Positions 1 through 12,763 are shown, numbered from the stretch's first letter. The stretch is DNA of 64,000 bases from Dioscorea cayenensis subsp. rotundata (GCF_009730915.1 NC_052482.1:20118345-20182344); one strand, 5' to 3'. A program made the numbers and translations. Notes: generated by a model from the letters alone, not told the origin.

Positions 1-1532
1 TGATGCCATAGTTGATGACTGAAGGTGATTCAGGGGTAGTTGGAATGGTAGTGACATTGAGATCGATGCCATTGTTCTTATCATTGTGAGTGGATGGAGT
101 TGAGTAAGCATTGGTATCCAACCAATTGGTGTAGTTATGTTCTTCTTGCTGGGAGGCTTGAGGGGTGTATTCCATGTTGTTATACATTGGAATATGTATC
201 TGAGTCTCTTGTTCAGGAGCTTGAGAGATGTATTCCATGTTGTTGTATATTGGATGGACTGAATGCGTCTCTTGTTCAGGAGTTTGATGGTTGTATTCCA
301 TACTATTATACCTTGAGAAACCCATCTCTATATCTGGTTGTAGCCGTAGTTCAAGCCCACGCTCTTGCTCAGACTCTGACTCAGGTTGTTCAGCCCTCTG
401 ATGAGGATATTCCATATCCTCTTGCCTCTGTGTATTTTCTGACGATTCCATTATATCTTTTATCGCAGCCTCACAATAAACTCGATGCGCCACATAGCTA
501 TCTCTCCTGGTTATACAAAAAATAATAGAAAGATAAATCTAAAATCATATACCAAAAATTAGTTATTCATTATTCTTGATATAGTGTCATAATTATTAAA
601 TGTTTAGTACTCGACATGGTATCAGAGTTATTGTCTTTTTATAGTATTGATATGGTAGCAGTGCAATGTTTTTATATTCGTAAAATATTACTTGAAATAT
701 TGTTTTTAAGTTATGATTGCATCTAAATTATTTTGTTATATTTTTAATATGGTATTGGAGTTATTATTTTATATAATTGCTATGTATTTAAACTATACAT
801 AAATATAATTATATATAGTGTTAAATATATTTTTTCTATTACTAATTTAATATGAAATAATTATTGTCTATAAATATGAATATGAAAGTTAACTAACCGG
901 GAGAAAATTGTGTCACACTCGCACTTGTACTCACGAATGCCGCAAATCTTCATGTGAGCTTTCCAATCAGAAATGACAGCATATATCTTATTGCATTTCT
1001 CACACTTCAATTTTTTCAAACCGTGCTTCCGACAATAATGTTTCTTGATTCCTGTGAGATCACCAAGAGCGCGGGAAGGATCATGATGCACACATGTCTC
1101 CTCTGGGCATACATACACTTTTTTCTTCACCTCTTTCCCAGCTGGCCTTTGTCTCAGCTTCCAAGGTAAGTTGTGACCACGACGATGCAATTGGAGATTC
1201 TGGTCACGTTGAAAGCCTTTGTTGCATACTTCACAAACAAACCGGTTTGTTGCCATCAGTATCTCTGGTGGTAATGCCACCACTTCAGCATTAGGGTCTG
1301 TTTCATTAATTCAGGTTTAATGCTAAATGAATTATAGATTTTTAATTACTAATAAAAAATTTAAATAAGAATTACCTGGGTTTCCAGCAGAGTTCCTTTT
1401 TCTCCTCGGTCTTCGACCATGCTGAGGTTGTTCACCTGTTTGAGGATTGAGTTCAGGGATCTCTTCATTATAGTGGTTGTTGGTAGGATTGAAGGGTGCA
1501 AGGAGAAATTCACGAAAGTTTTCTTCAGCCAT
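1..1532 (-). CDS. IDD/BIRD family C2H2 zinc-finger transcription factor, 5' part (3' end outside window)
   Basis: Minus-strand gene with three visible exons: 1376-1532, 898-1297 and 1-506, the last still open at the window edge. Junctions are GT..AG and keep phase (Asp codon split at intron 1, Arg codon at intron 2). The four-finger IDD domain is present: finger 1 has CEVCNKGFQRDQNLQLH, finger 2 CVHHDPSRALGDLTGIKKH, finger 3 CNKIYAVISDWKAH (C2HC) and finger 4 CECDTIFSRRDSYVAH, the last crossing intron 2. The KRKR-like basic stretch before finger 1 fits a nuclear localisation signal. IDD proteins (ID1, MAGPIE and NUTCRACKER are members) bind DNA in the nucleus and control flowering, root patterning or gravitropism; which role applies here cannot be told. 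The start ATG at 1532 gives a short acidic N-terminus usual for the family. The C-terminal motifs of the family are not in the window. The tail is Gln/Glu-rich with a tandem repeat. Confidence 0.93.
122..310 (-). repeat. Three 63-bp in-frame tandem repeats in IDD exon 3
   Basis: Three consecutive 63-nt units (310-248, 247-185, 184-122 on the minus strand) each encode 21 residues starting YN(S/N)MEY and continuing with a PEQET-like stretch. Phase is preserved, so the repeat lengthens the protein without breaking it. It lies just C-terminal to the zinc fingers, in a part of IDD proteins that is usually poorly conserved. Confidence 0.85.
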
Positions 1533-3228
1533 CCTAATAAACCATCAATTTCGTAAAAATAATGCATAATTAGTAAAACCAAAAACATTAAAAAAATATT
1601 ATTTGTCAATAAAATAGCAAGTGATATTTTCTTTTTTGAAAAACATTTCTGCCAACTCAGTCATAAATGACTTAAAAGTACCAATCAAATGCTCTAAAAT
1701 GATTCTATTGAGTAATTTGATTATTTTATTAAATATATTTGTTAATTAAATTCTAAATTAATAAAATAAATAAAAGCTTATTATTAATTAAAAAAAAATC
1801 AAATTATAATTTTTAAATAGTTATTTTAATTTATAATAATTAAATTAAAATATAATTAACTTTATATAAATTTTTAACCTTAGCAAGGTATAAACCACTA
1901 ATCCCCACCTCAGTATTCCATCCCTAACCTAACATGCCAAAGATATAAACAATGGCCCTATTAGTAAAAGAAGACTTGTTGAGAGTGATAGAATTGATTT
2001 AAGTTTATGGTCCTCTCTAACCATGGTCCTCTCTTTCTATAATATTATATTGACATTTATAATTATTTCTTTTCTAGCACTAGTCTACCATCACTAACCA
2101 TGGTCCTCTCTTTCTATATAATATTATAATGTCAATATGATTTATAAAAATAAGAAATAATTGTAAATGTGGAAGCATAAATGAATTATAAATTAAATTC
2201 AAAATGCATTCAATCTTTAAAAACAGATGAAGATAGCCAAGTGAAAAGTCCACCCCATAAAGAAATGAGGCAATTAATGTGTGTGCAATGGATGGAAAGT
2301 AAATAAAAAATAATAAATGTATTTTCTTTTTATAGATTAAAAATTATTTATGGAAACTACACAAAAGGCAATCACACGTGGCATGACTGGCCTAAGTGTG
2401 TGAAAGTCTTGAGTTATGGTGCAGTGCATCACTTTCAAGAAAAAAAGAGAGAAAAGAAAGAGATAATCTCAATGGCATGTTGACAAGAAAATGGATGGAT
2501 AGATGTGAGTCCATCCTCCTTTGCATGCCATCCTTGCCGTGACACACTCACAAAATGTTAAAAGAGAATCATTTAATTCACAAAGATCACATACACTACA
2601 TAAAAAATGGGAGACTTTTTTTTTTCTTATCAACCTAAAAGACCTTTGGAAGACCTCAAAGATTTTTAAAGATCTACACAAGGTCTTGAACATGGACACA
2701 AGAAAAAAAAAACTCTAAAATTTTTTCAATAAACTTTTAGATCTGAAACTTGAAAGAAATGACTTCAATAAAATATTTTCAAAGAAAAAAAATTTATTTA
2801 AGATCTATAAAATATTATGCAAGTTTTTTTATTAGTTGCATGAGAGAAATCACCCCACAAATAAAAGTTTTAGTAAAAAAAAAAAAATAGAAATCACCTC
2901 CTTGTCAATATAGTTTGTCATTAGAAAACTCAAAGAAAATTGATTTTTTCTAAAAATATCTAATTTTTTTTCGATCATCAAAGATCGGTAAAATTTGATT
3001 TGAAAGAATTTTTTTCACATATGAATGAAAATAGTAAAAGATCGGAGATCTTAACTCTAAAAAGAGAAAAGCCCTGATTGGAAACATCGACAGAAGTCCA
3101 CAACCGAAAAACATACATAGATCATAGATCTTTGGCTAATATCTAGCCATCGATCTAATTTAGATCTTTAAAACTACATCAGAAAATAAAAATTTATGGT
3201 CTGAAAAGTTGAAAAAAAATCTTGAAAT

Positions 3229-3568
3229 AGAAACATAAATCACAGAAAAAAATTGAAAAATTGAAAAATTAAAGAGATCTAAAGTATAAAAGGACGATTA
3301 GGATACTTACAGAGCAAACAGGAGAGCGGAAAAGATTTGACCCTTTTTCGCTCAGATTGAAGCAGAGAAGAAGCCTGTGACTTAAGAAACAGAGGAAGAA
3401 AGGGGCAGGAAATGTAAATCACATACAAAATTGAGAAATTAAAGAGATTTAAAGTATAAAATGACGATTGAGATACTTACAGAGTAAGTAGGAGAGCGGA
3501 AAAAACTTGATTTTTTCACTCAGACACAAGCAAAAGTCTGTGACTGAATGAGAAAAATAAGGAATAAG
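3229..3568. repeat. Diverged 170-bp tandem duplication
   Basis: The segment beginning aaagagatctaaagtataaa at 3271 recurs with substitutions at 3441. Both copies continue into a shared gatacttacagag...ggagagcgg stretch and then a tctgtgact-type motif, so the offset is 170 bp. The outer borders are approximate. Both copies hold a tacttacagag sequence that on the minus strand reads as a GTAAGTA splice donor. Confidence 0.7.
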
Positions 3569-4120
3569 GGGTAGGGGTAAACGGCGAAGGAATACCCTAT
3601 TTATGGAGAAAAAGGAACTTGAAACGGAAATTGGCTTAAAACGTGTCAGGCCAAAACTCATAACGTGTGACACGTCTCACTTGACAGATAATTATCCACC
3701 GCATCCGAATTTTTAATGTATAGCATCTTGTTATATAAGTAAAACACCATTTAAACATTATCATTGAACCCTTAATGACAAATCACTTTTAATTAAACAT
3801 CAAATTTATAAGGAAAAACTTTTAAACCCTCTAGTTCAACATAACATTGTTGGCTAATCAAGAAATTAACAGTTAAGCAACATTAACCCTAAAACAAACA
3901 CAACATAGCCACAAGAGATATCCATGACTCTTTTGGTCATTATACCTAGGGTAACCCTAGGTTTCCAGAGTTTAAGGAAACCCTAAAGGCCAGTCTTTTT
4001 ATTTTCAAAAAAAGAGAAAACAAGTCATGGTGAGAGTCTTTTCATACATGGGACTTAAAAGAGTACAATGCTGCTAGGGGAATTATTTATATTTTAATAT
4101 TCACTAAAAGAAAGTATAGT

Positions 4121-4121
<1 letters not shown>

Positions 4122-4173
<52 letters not shown>
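4122..4173. repeat. (CA)n microsatellite
   Basis: About 26 uninterrupted CA dinucleotides. Confidence 0.97.
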
Positions 4174-4174
<1 letters not shown>

Positions 4175-4602
4175 TGTATATAATATAGTAATATATAATG
4201 TGAGGGCAAGCAGAGGCTTCTACCACCCCATTGTACTTGTTACAAAACACACATGGGGCAACCATTCACTGAGCCTGTCTTCATACCCTTGATGGCATGC
4301 TTATGTGTTGGATGGAAGACATGTCCTCAAAACTCAAAAGTACAGAAGTAAACATTTAAGTATGTTTTTTATGTTTAGAAAGTCAATAAAGAAAAAGGTT
4401 GAAAGTATGCTCTATATTTATAAAGCACTTAACTTTTCTTCCTCAAATATCATATCCATCAACTGGTGAGATTGCAACCAAAACAAGCAAATCAGAAGAA
4501 AGAAAAGGATTTACAATTCGCAAAACAGAAATTTCTCATATGGTAAATGGTGTAAATAATACAGGAGGAATGAGACCTAAAAGATTGCTAGGATTTCCTT
4601 TC

Positions 4603-6609
4603 TTATGAAGAGTTCTTCTGTTTCTCCTTGGAAGTGGTAGTCATTGCAGAGGTTTTGCAGATTGGGCAGATATCCTTCTTCTGTAACCATGTCTTGATGC
4701 AATTAAGATGGAATTCATGTCTGCAATTCAATCTGCCAAGCTTCTTTCGATCTTCGTATTCTTCCTGGATCGTAGTATATCAAATAGAAAATGTTTTAAT
4801 ACAGCACATGACATTGATTAATGAATGAAAAAAATGCATTGCATTACCAAGCATATAGCACATTTCTTGTCCTGCCTATCTTGGAACCGGCAAGAGGAGC
4901 GGTATTTCCGCACTTTCAAACAACCGGAAAGTTTCCTCTTGGACAAACCAGTGCTGACATTGCCAATCCTTTCTTCCAATGTAAGCAATTCCTATGAATA
5001 ATGACAACTTGAAACTTAAAACTAGTCCAAAGAAATACAACATACAAAGAGAATTACTTTCAATCACCTCATAGCTCATGTTGTCTATGTCCAGTCTCAT
5101 ATCCCTGTGAGGATCAAGGAACCCCAAGATATCATCTAAGTTATTCATAATTATCCCCTGTAAAAACCAGGCATGAAATTGTCAGCTCAACTTACACTGT
5201 GATCATTACAAGAGCTGATTTAACAAAAAATAATGAACTCACCTGAGAGATCCAACTATTCTGAAAAGGAGCTGAATGTTCAACTGATGGGCATGTAGTC
5301 CTCATCTCATTGTTCCTTAAATTATTCCTATTGCGACGGTCTTCAATAGGCAATGGTAGTGGGACTGGTCTTGCATTCCAGAAAGGGGGGGTGGATCCCA
5401 TAGTAGCTACAGACCTTATGGTAGGATAGCTTTGATTGGATATGTGAGAAGAAACTCTATGACGACGGCTGTTTACATCCGCTCTGCTAACTCTTGTTGG
5501 TGGCGCAAAATGAATCGGGAAGAAAGCACTTGGATTTCTAGTCCGAGTAGGGTTTGACTGGTTCAAGGAAGGCATTTCTGAAACGCCATTGCTGATGTTG
5601 GTTCCTGCATGAAAATCGTTTAATAAAAAATAGAATTGTTGCAAGAAGTAAAAGCAACAAAAGGATCAATCAGACTGTGTAGAAGAAACAATAATAAAAA
5701 CTGGTTTCAGCTTGAACCTGCAGAAAACATCATTCTGCTTGGACCCATAGGTATTACAGGTTGCCTTGATTGCTCAATTGAACCTGCAACAAAAAAATGC
5801 CATGGAGGATATGGATTGTAAGATGGAGCGCTTAATGGATATGGCCCAGCATAGCAATCTCGGCTCCTAACATTCCGCTGAGACCTTGTTCCAACTGGAA
5901 GAACATTCCTACATCCAGGACCCCTTTTCAAAGGATCCCAAGGAGCAATTTGAATTTGAGGAGGCAGCACATAGTTTTCTAGCAAATGATGTTCAGGAGC
6001 TGAAAAATTAAAGAAGCTTCCACCAGTGTAATTGTTAAATTCTAAAGAAGTTCTGTTGCGGGACCTGTTAGTACATAAAGAACTTCTTCCCTTGTAATTG
6101 CTAGGAATCAATGATCTTCCACCTCTGTGAGATCCAGAAGTGCTTCCTTCATCAAACATCATGGGCATAGCCATCTGTTTTCTTTTATATCCACCTGTTG
6201 GGTTGTGCATTTGGATGGCAATGCTATTGCCGCCAATAGGAGGCACATTATAATAAGAGAACCCTTTTTGGCCATAATTTGGCGGAAGTTGACTAGAGTA
6301 GCCAAGAGATGAACTAGTATGGAAGGGCTCATGTGATGTTGCTGAAGCAGCCATGTAGTTTGGGCACTCTTTACTGAAAGTTGCTCTTATATAGTCATTT
6401 GATCTTTGTCCATTGTTGGTGTTCACACCATTGACTGGTACATTAAAGCTAGGAGGCATGATGGAAGTGTTCCCTGTAACTTGAGTCAAGATATAAAATA
6501 AAAACCAGAATCAGATGAATTATAAGGCATAGAGTAGACTAGTGCCTGATCGCACATAAGAATTAAGGATCTGACGATCCCATCCTTGGGCATGATCCAT
6601 TTCAGACAT
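4603..6609 (-). CDS. RING-H2 E3 ubiquitin ligase, HIP1/MBR1-like
   Basis: Coding exons on the minus strand: 6540-6609, 5718-6473, 5243-5604, 5068-5157, 4848-4991 and 4603-4764, ending in TAA at 4603-4605. All junctions keep phase and give about 527 residues. The N-terminus has SQMSEMDHAQGWDR, resembling HIP1 proteins. A long Ser/Asn/Pro-rich linker contains GGYKRK. Next come RDMRLDIDNMSYE and ELLTLEERIGNVSTGLS, the signature ahead of the RING in the MBR1/HIP1 group. The C-terminal RING-H2 is CAICLEEYEDRKKLG, then CRHEFHLNCIKTWL and CPIC, with the eight ligands spread over the last two exons. The family transfers ubiquitin; MBR1/2 act on Mediator subunit MED25 in Arabidopsis. The start is the ATG at 6607-6609; an upstream exon could extend it, since the frame is open further 5'. 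The first donor (6540/6539, A|GTCTAC) is weak. Confidence 0.88.
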
Positions 6610-9412
6610 CTGAGATGCTTGCACTAGTCTACCCTCAGATGCGAATGAATCCAACAAAGTAATAAAAGAACTTCTTCACATAAAAAAAACATCTATATCA
6701 GGTAATTTCTACATAAAGGATAACTGAGACCTGGAAATCTAAATAAACTTGAATATATGGAGAAAGAAAGGGACATATAAGGCATGTTGCATCATGGTAT
6801 CATGAAAAAAGGGACTAGCAATCCACACTGCTAGATAAATGTTTGACATTGGTTTTTGTTTTTGCTGAAGAACTTATGGATTAAGTCATTATAACAATTG
6901 CAACACATCACCAATAATAATGTGCTATACTTCTATACAGACAACAGGTTTATGATTTTTATTTTTAAAAAAGGTGGATATGCACTCTCGAAACAAGAAG
7001 CTCTTCATGTATTTTGAACTGACATATATTACTTTTTTTGTTGGAAAAACCATGGCAAATAAGCAAATTTACCAAAGATACTTCATTTTATGCAGCCATA
7101 ACGGCAGTAGGAATGCCTTTTGGGAATTCTTATATTTCACATATATAAAGATATTTTAAGTAGGGTGCAACAGATGATTGGGATAGTTAAAGTATGTCCC
7201 ATGACACGCATGAAGAGTAGTCCACACAATAATTAAACCCATGAGGCACTGGTCAATTACAAGTAACCTTACTGATGCCACAAAGCTAGTCCTCATGAAG
7301 TTATTTTCTATAATAGAGTCAAAAGAATATGTAAACCTACACTTTGCTATCATTTAGGATCAACAGACCAACACACACTTTAAAAGCTGTATGTTGGAAA
7401 CTTAGAAAAGCAGTACCACAAAGACATCTCTAGAGAAGGAAGAAAAAAGACAAACACTAGATAAATTTGTCTTTCTAAAATTCCAAAAACGTTACAACAA
7501 TTCCTTTTTCATTGAGTAGATAAACGACAATGCATTAAAAGTAAGATACAAATGATACAGTATAGTTAAGATATGTTGTTGATGTTGCCCCAGAACAGAA
7601 TAGGTAACATTGCTTCCTTAAAATTAATGGACCAGTTAATCTCAGCACTTCTGAGTAGAGAACCAATGGATCAGCAATGCCACTTGCACTGGACAACAAT
7701 GTAAAGAACTTGCTTCCCAAAACTTGAATGACCTCAAACAAAATTCCAAATGAAGAATGGAAGCGAAAAGTGAGATATACATCTGACTCATAATGCTTTA
7801 AGCACCAATCACAAAGCCTCATCTCACCCTTAAAAACACATCCCTCCATAGAATTTGCATCTTTTACACTTCAATAAAGATGCAACTTATATTGGAGAGG
7901 AATAGCTGCATGAATGAAGAGTGAAAGTGTCTCATTAGTGCATAGTCCAGTACATAAATGGTTTAAGGAATCTTTCCGACACTAGGCCAAATGGGAAGTT
8001 TTCCTAGGATGACAAAGAGTTTGGGTTAAGGCATAGAAAGTCTTTCAGGCACTATCTCAATCAGTCCAGCTTGCATAAAAGGGGAAAAAATGATAATGAC
8101 AATTGAATCAAAAGCAGACAAATAACATTGACCCCATGAGTAACATTATTGCAGAGCACACAATGATTTATGCAGGATAGTTCATGTTCTCAATGTGCCC
8201 TTTGGATCAGTAATGTCACTTGCACAGGACAACAATGTCCAAAACTTGCTTCCTGATAACTTGAACCACCTAAAACAAAATTCCCACTGAAGTATGGAAA
8301 GTGAGATGTAACCAAGATTATTAATGCTTTAGGCAACAATTATATAGGAACATCTTACCTTATAAACATCCATCCTTAAAATTAGCATCTTTTGCACTTC
8401 AATGCATATGCAACCTAAATTGGAGAATACCGGCCACAAGCATAAAAGGTTAAGGATTGAAGATGTCTCATTATTTCTAATCAAATACACATAAACAGTT
8501 TAAGCGTATCTCACGCACTAGCCAAAATTATGGTGTAAACTCTTCTTAGGACAATGATAATAGTCCAAACGAATTAAGGCAGAGGCAGTCTTAGCTTGAA
8601 TAAATGGAGAAAAATGCTACAAACAATGGAATCAAATTGGCCAAACAACATTGACAAAATGAGTACCAATGTTGTCGAGAACATAACAATCAGCCACGCT
8701 GTTAAAACTTCAGCTCCATAAAATTATCCCTCGAAGGTTATATAATCCCCATATACATAGCGAAAACCGAGCCTTGATTGATAGACAACAATAATAGTTC
8801 TGAAGTAATAATGACCACCATCTGCAGCCTTTTTGCAATATATAACTCGATTTAGAAAATCTACAAGGGTTTGATACAGAAAAGCTTTCCCCTTTAAAGA
8901 AACTCAGATTTATCTAAATTGAAAATTCACCACTCTAAGACCCGAGGAGACCAAAGCATCAATCAATTTCAGTTAATGAATAGAATCGATGGTCTACAAC
9001 AGTGAAAACAAAAAAAAGTTAAAAACTACACTGCCAAGAGTCATTCAATAAATTCTATTAATTAATTTTATTTTCTAGAAAATAATCTCAGCATAGGATG
9101 GATTAAACTAACGTCTCATATAAAATTCTGAGCATGCGTTCTAGATCGGCAGATCTTAACATCCGCCAAAATCCTCAGTTTCATTCATAACCAAATTGCA
9201 ACTTTTACCACCAAATAAACTCAGATTCTTCAATAAAAACCAAAAATCATAAAGAATTTTTTGCAAATATCCAGCAAAATAGACCAAAATTACAAACTAA
9301 ATAGCTCGTAGCATCTCATAAACGAAAAATAATAATAATAAATAAGATTAAAAAAAAAATTCAATCCAACAGCCAACCGATGATCATGAATAAGAGCGAA
9401 TAGAAAGCATAC
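6610..9412 (-). other. Inferred long 5' intron of the RING-H2 gene
   Basis: No coding exon found. It contains a diverged tandem duplication (7660-8600). The 104-codon open frame inside it (7535-7849, minus) falls within one duplicate, has no recognisable motif and is not counted as a gene. Confidence 0.45.
7660..8600. repeat. Diverged ~536-bp tandem duplication inside the intron
   Basis: Copy 1 (about 7660-8060) and copy 2 (about 8196-8600) share many blocks in the same order, for example ggatcag(c/t)aatg(c/t)cacttgca at 7668 and 8204, then gacaacaatgt, caaacaaaattcc/aaaacaaaattcc, atgctttaag/atgctttagg and gcatctttt(a/g)cacttcaat. The offset is 536 bp. Divergence is clearly high, so the event is old. 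Confidence 0.75.
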
Positions 9413-9520
9413 CTTAGAATCCAGGATCGAGAATCAAAGTTTGGATCCAAAAGAGATGGCAAAATCGGAGACGAAAGCAGCGACAGCAAGAGAGGGAGAC
9501 CTCCGTCCTTGAATCCTTGA
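9413..9520 (-). other. Probable 5' UTR exon of the RING-H2 gene
   Basis: On the minus strand a TATA box is followed after about 30 nt by a CT-rich leader ending in a strong donor (TTCTAAG|GTATGCT, exon end at 9413). No coding frame with family similarity occurs in it. The nearest coding exon downstream is the RING-H2 gene at 6609, so a first intron of about 2.8 kb (6610-9412) is inferred. The transcription start near 9520 is estimated from the TATA box. Confidence 0.55.
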
Positions 9521-9545
9521 TCGTCAAAATTTCGATCTTTCCGAG

Positions 9546-9553
9546 TATTTATA
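9546..9553 (-). promoter_or_regulatory. TATA box of the RING-H2 gene
   Basis: TATAAATA on the minus strand, in the context CTATAAATACT, about 130 nt upstream of a good splice donor and followed by a pyrimidine-rich leader. GAGA-rich sequence (CTCTCTCTTTC on the minus strand) lies just upstream. Confidence 0.6.
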
Positions 9554-9620
9554 GATGGGGACTGAGAGGAGTTCGATTCTGTGCGAGAGTGAAAGAGAGA
9601 GACAGAACCGCACCGTGAAA

Positions 9621-10202
9621 ACCGACTCCAAAACAGACTTTGCTCAAGATAATAGTTGAATATGGGCCCCGCTTACTATCCTGAGGTAAAGGTAAGATGG
9701 ATGAGTGAGAAGTTTGGGTCCGCAATTGGTATTTTTATGTCTGTGGGCCGACGGCCGCAGTGGTTAAGCGGAGGTTCCCTTGTTGAGTGCCGTATTATTT
9801 GGTGTTATATCCACCGCAAATGTGCCTAGGGATCAGCACTATGCTCAGATAGATGTGCTCAAGCTTTCCACGTGGACTTAGTTTTTTTCCGAGATAAATT
9901 TTTTTTAATATATATATTACTGAATAATTATCTCAAATTATTTTTTTTAATAATATGGATAAAACATAAATTTATTCATTTGTATTTAATTTTTTTCGCA
10001 TATCTTATAGAAATATAGAATTTATATTGCTTTTATCTATTAATATATATAAATATAATATCATAAAAAATTTTAAAAAATAAATTTTATTTACCAAATA
10101 ATTTTGTATTAAATATGGATAAATTGGTAGCTTTCAAGTTATGAGATAAATATAATAGCAACTCTTCTATTATACATGTGGTTTGAAATAATTATATTTA
10201 AA
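9621..10202. other. Intergenic, no gene seen
   Basis: Upstream flank of the RING-H2 promoter, then AT-rich sequence up to the transposon nest. No coding frame or repeat of note. Confidence 0.6.
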
Positions 10203-10255
10203 AGCTTGTTTGGTGAACAGAACAGAAAATAGGGTGGAAAAGATATGAAGGTTGG

Positions 10256-10794
10256 TAGGGGTGGACATGGGTGCACTGGATCGAGGGTCTAATGGCCAGA
10301 CTCAAATATGCAACCCATATATTCGAATTTGGTAGGGCCATGTCGGGCTAGTGCTTTTGATCCAAACCCCGACCTATTTCGATTGTCATTAGGCTAGCGC
10401 CCAACCCGACCCAATAAATAAATAATTTTTTTATGAAATAATTGAAATAACTAAATAAAACTACTACTACAACCCCTAAAATTTTTTCAAACATTTTAAA
10501 AAAAAATACAACACAAGTATTATAAATATTTACTCTTTTCAAGCCTATTACTATTATATATATATATATATATTATAAATAATATATGATATATATTATT
10601 TATTTATTCGGGTCGGGCCGGGTCGGGTCGGGCCAAAATTCATCTGACCCAAACCCAAACTCGAAAATTCAATCGGGCTAAAACATTCTGAGCTCAACCC
10701 GTTTTTAGGGCCCAACTTTCTAAAACCAAGGCCTCAGATTTTTTTAGATGGGTTCGGGCCAGCCCATGGGTCGCCCGGCCCATGTCCACCCCTA
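10256..10794. mobile_element. Non-autonomous hAT-like element with 8-bp target duplication
   Basis: Perfect 16-bp terminal inverted repeats taggggtggacatggg at both ends, flanked by the 8-bp direct repeat aaggttgg (10248-10255 and 10795-10802). That size is diagnostic for hAT transposition. The 539-bp interior has no coding capacity and contains runs of cgggt/cgggcc. Removing it and one duplicate restores a continuous copy A. Confidence 0.93.
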
Positions 10795-11994
10795 AAGGTT
10801 GGATATGAGAAACAAAAGATTTTGGCTCATATATCTAATATGCACCTGATAAACCATCGCAAACTATTATCTTTTATTTGGTGTGTAATAGAATATGATA
10901 GTATCTTTTGTTTGGCGTGCAATATGATATGGTAGTCTTATTTATTGGGCCACCTTTATAACCAAATTATACTGTAACTATGGGTAACCCAACACTGTAG
11001 CCTTTCAGCCCTGTAGCATCCCGAATTTACATTACTTTCTTCTTTCTTCTTCTTCATTGTTTCCTTCTGTTTGCTGAACCTTGTTATCCCTTGGAATTTT
11101 TCTGACAACCCGATTCCGGTGAACCAAGGTAGAAACTTCTTCCACCCTTGCTTGTGAGTATTTTAAGAGTTGTGACTTAAGTTTTTATTTAGTATTTTAT
11201 ATGTATTTCACCGTTTTTGAATTTTTTGAAAACCTAAAATTTGAGCATGTTGTGTGTGTGATTTGAGGTTTAAATCGAAGCCAGTGATGTTGTGATTTCT
11301 TTGTGATTAATTTTGTAATGAAATTCTTTGTTGGATGATGTAAAATCGTAAGAAAACCTTTGTGTTACTGTATCAGTATTGTAGCACTGGTGAATTTTAG
11401 TTGTTTCTTTGGCATCTTTGGTCTAAAGTGAAGCTCAAACATTAGAAATTCATTGGTAATCTTTAGACCTAGTTTTGAGCCAATCCTAGGATCGATTTAG
11501 GGTTGTTTGTTAGAGAAACTTAGGGTTTGATTTATTTTGTACTAATTCTTGTTGGTGTTTTGTTGTGCTTTGGCAAGGAGGTGAAGTTTTGGCTCAAGGC
11601 AAGAAATTAGTAGAGGATTAACGTTCGGGGAAGTGAAATCATCACAGTTGTGTGTGGGATTAATTATGCATAATTCTACTATTAAATAACCGATATATAT
11701 ACTTGAGTAAAGTTTTTTGGTTTTATACTTGAATCGAGATTTGTTTGATTTGAAATGAGTTATTTATTTCATACTTCATGTTTGCAAGTATTGTTGTTAA
11801 AAAGGAAGGATTTTCATAATGATGCATGTTTTGTAATGTTGTGAATTATTGACTTTGCAAAGCTTTGGGCATGCTTGTGTTTTCTTCATTTCCTTTGTAT
11901 GGCAATGACGACTGTTCTATTGTGATTATTGTTCAAGCTATGGACCCTTCGTTGTGAGAAGCAAGGAGCAAGGTTGTATTATTTGGTTGGTGGC

Positions 11995-12378
11995 TAGACT
12001 TGACCACGGTTCGGTTCCGGTTCGGTTTCGGTTCAAAACCGCTGGTTCCGGTTTTATAAACTATAGAACCAGAACTGAACGGTAGTCTTAAGGTTCTGGT
12101 TCTCGGTTCGGTTCCAATACGGTTCTGGTTCGGTTCTAATTAATTCAATTCTGATTAATTAAAAATATATAAAAAATTATATTATATATACTTTTTATTT
12201 AAAAAATAAAAAATAGAACCGGAACCGATTCAGGTTCCGGTTTTCAACTCATAAGAACCTTAACCGGAACTTAAAGTTCCGGTTTGGAACCGAAACTGTT
12301 TTTACGGTTCTGGTTCGGTTCCAATAGTGGCAGTTCTGGTTTGGTTCTATGGTTCGAACCTAACCGAGGTTAGGTCTA
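11995..12378. mobile_element. hAT-like MITE nested in the solo LTR
   Basis: Imperfect inverted ends tagacttgaccacggttcgg and tagacctaacctcggttagg, flanked by ttggtggc (11987-11994) and ttggtggt (12379-12386), 7 of 8 matching. The interior is a palindrome-like array of ggttccggttcgg motifs and their complements. No coding capacity. Confidence 0.75.
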
Positions 12379-12763
12379 TTGGTGGTATCCTATGGCAGTA
12401 GGCGGTTTGTACGGCTAGCCTGTTGAGGTGGTGTGGAAGATTGGTAAACTTATTAGTCCAGTTCATGTGGGAGTGTAGAGCCCTGACTGGATGTTCATAA
12501 GGAAGACAGGGTCATCACACGGTGGACTGATGGGTTAACGTCAAGAACATGAGTACCTTGATGACTCTGAATCTAGTTGCAGCCACGGTGAAGGTTAGAG
12601 AGGTTTATAAACCATAATACGTTTTTTTTTGTAGTGTCATATTAAATTTGTGGTGAGGGGGCGAAGCCCAACTATTACTCTTAGGAGGGCAGTCTTCCAC
12701 AAATTTGATTTGGCGGTGAGTATTGCGTTTTATGGATTTTGAGACTCGTATTATATAGTTTGT

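Larger units (their letters stand above)
1533..4602. other. Intergenic, AT-rich; no gene seen
   Basis: The region upstream of the IDD gene and downstream of the RING-H2 gene. The short open frames here have no recognisable motif or exon structure. A 170-bp tandem duplication and an AC microsatellite are listed separately. A sequence with the look of an old LTR or transposon end lies around 2900-4060, but I could not define its borders. Confidence 0.6.

Noticed and set aside
7535..7849. 104-codon minus-strand frame in the RING-H2 leader intron
   Set aside because: Falls in one unit of a diverged tandem duplication; the second unit does not keep the frame.
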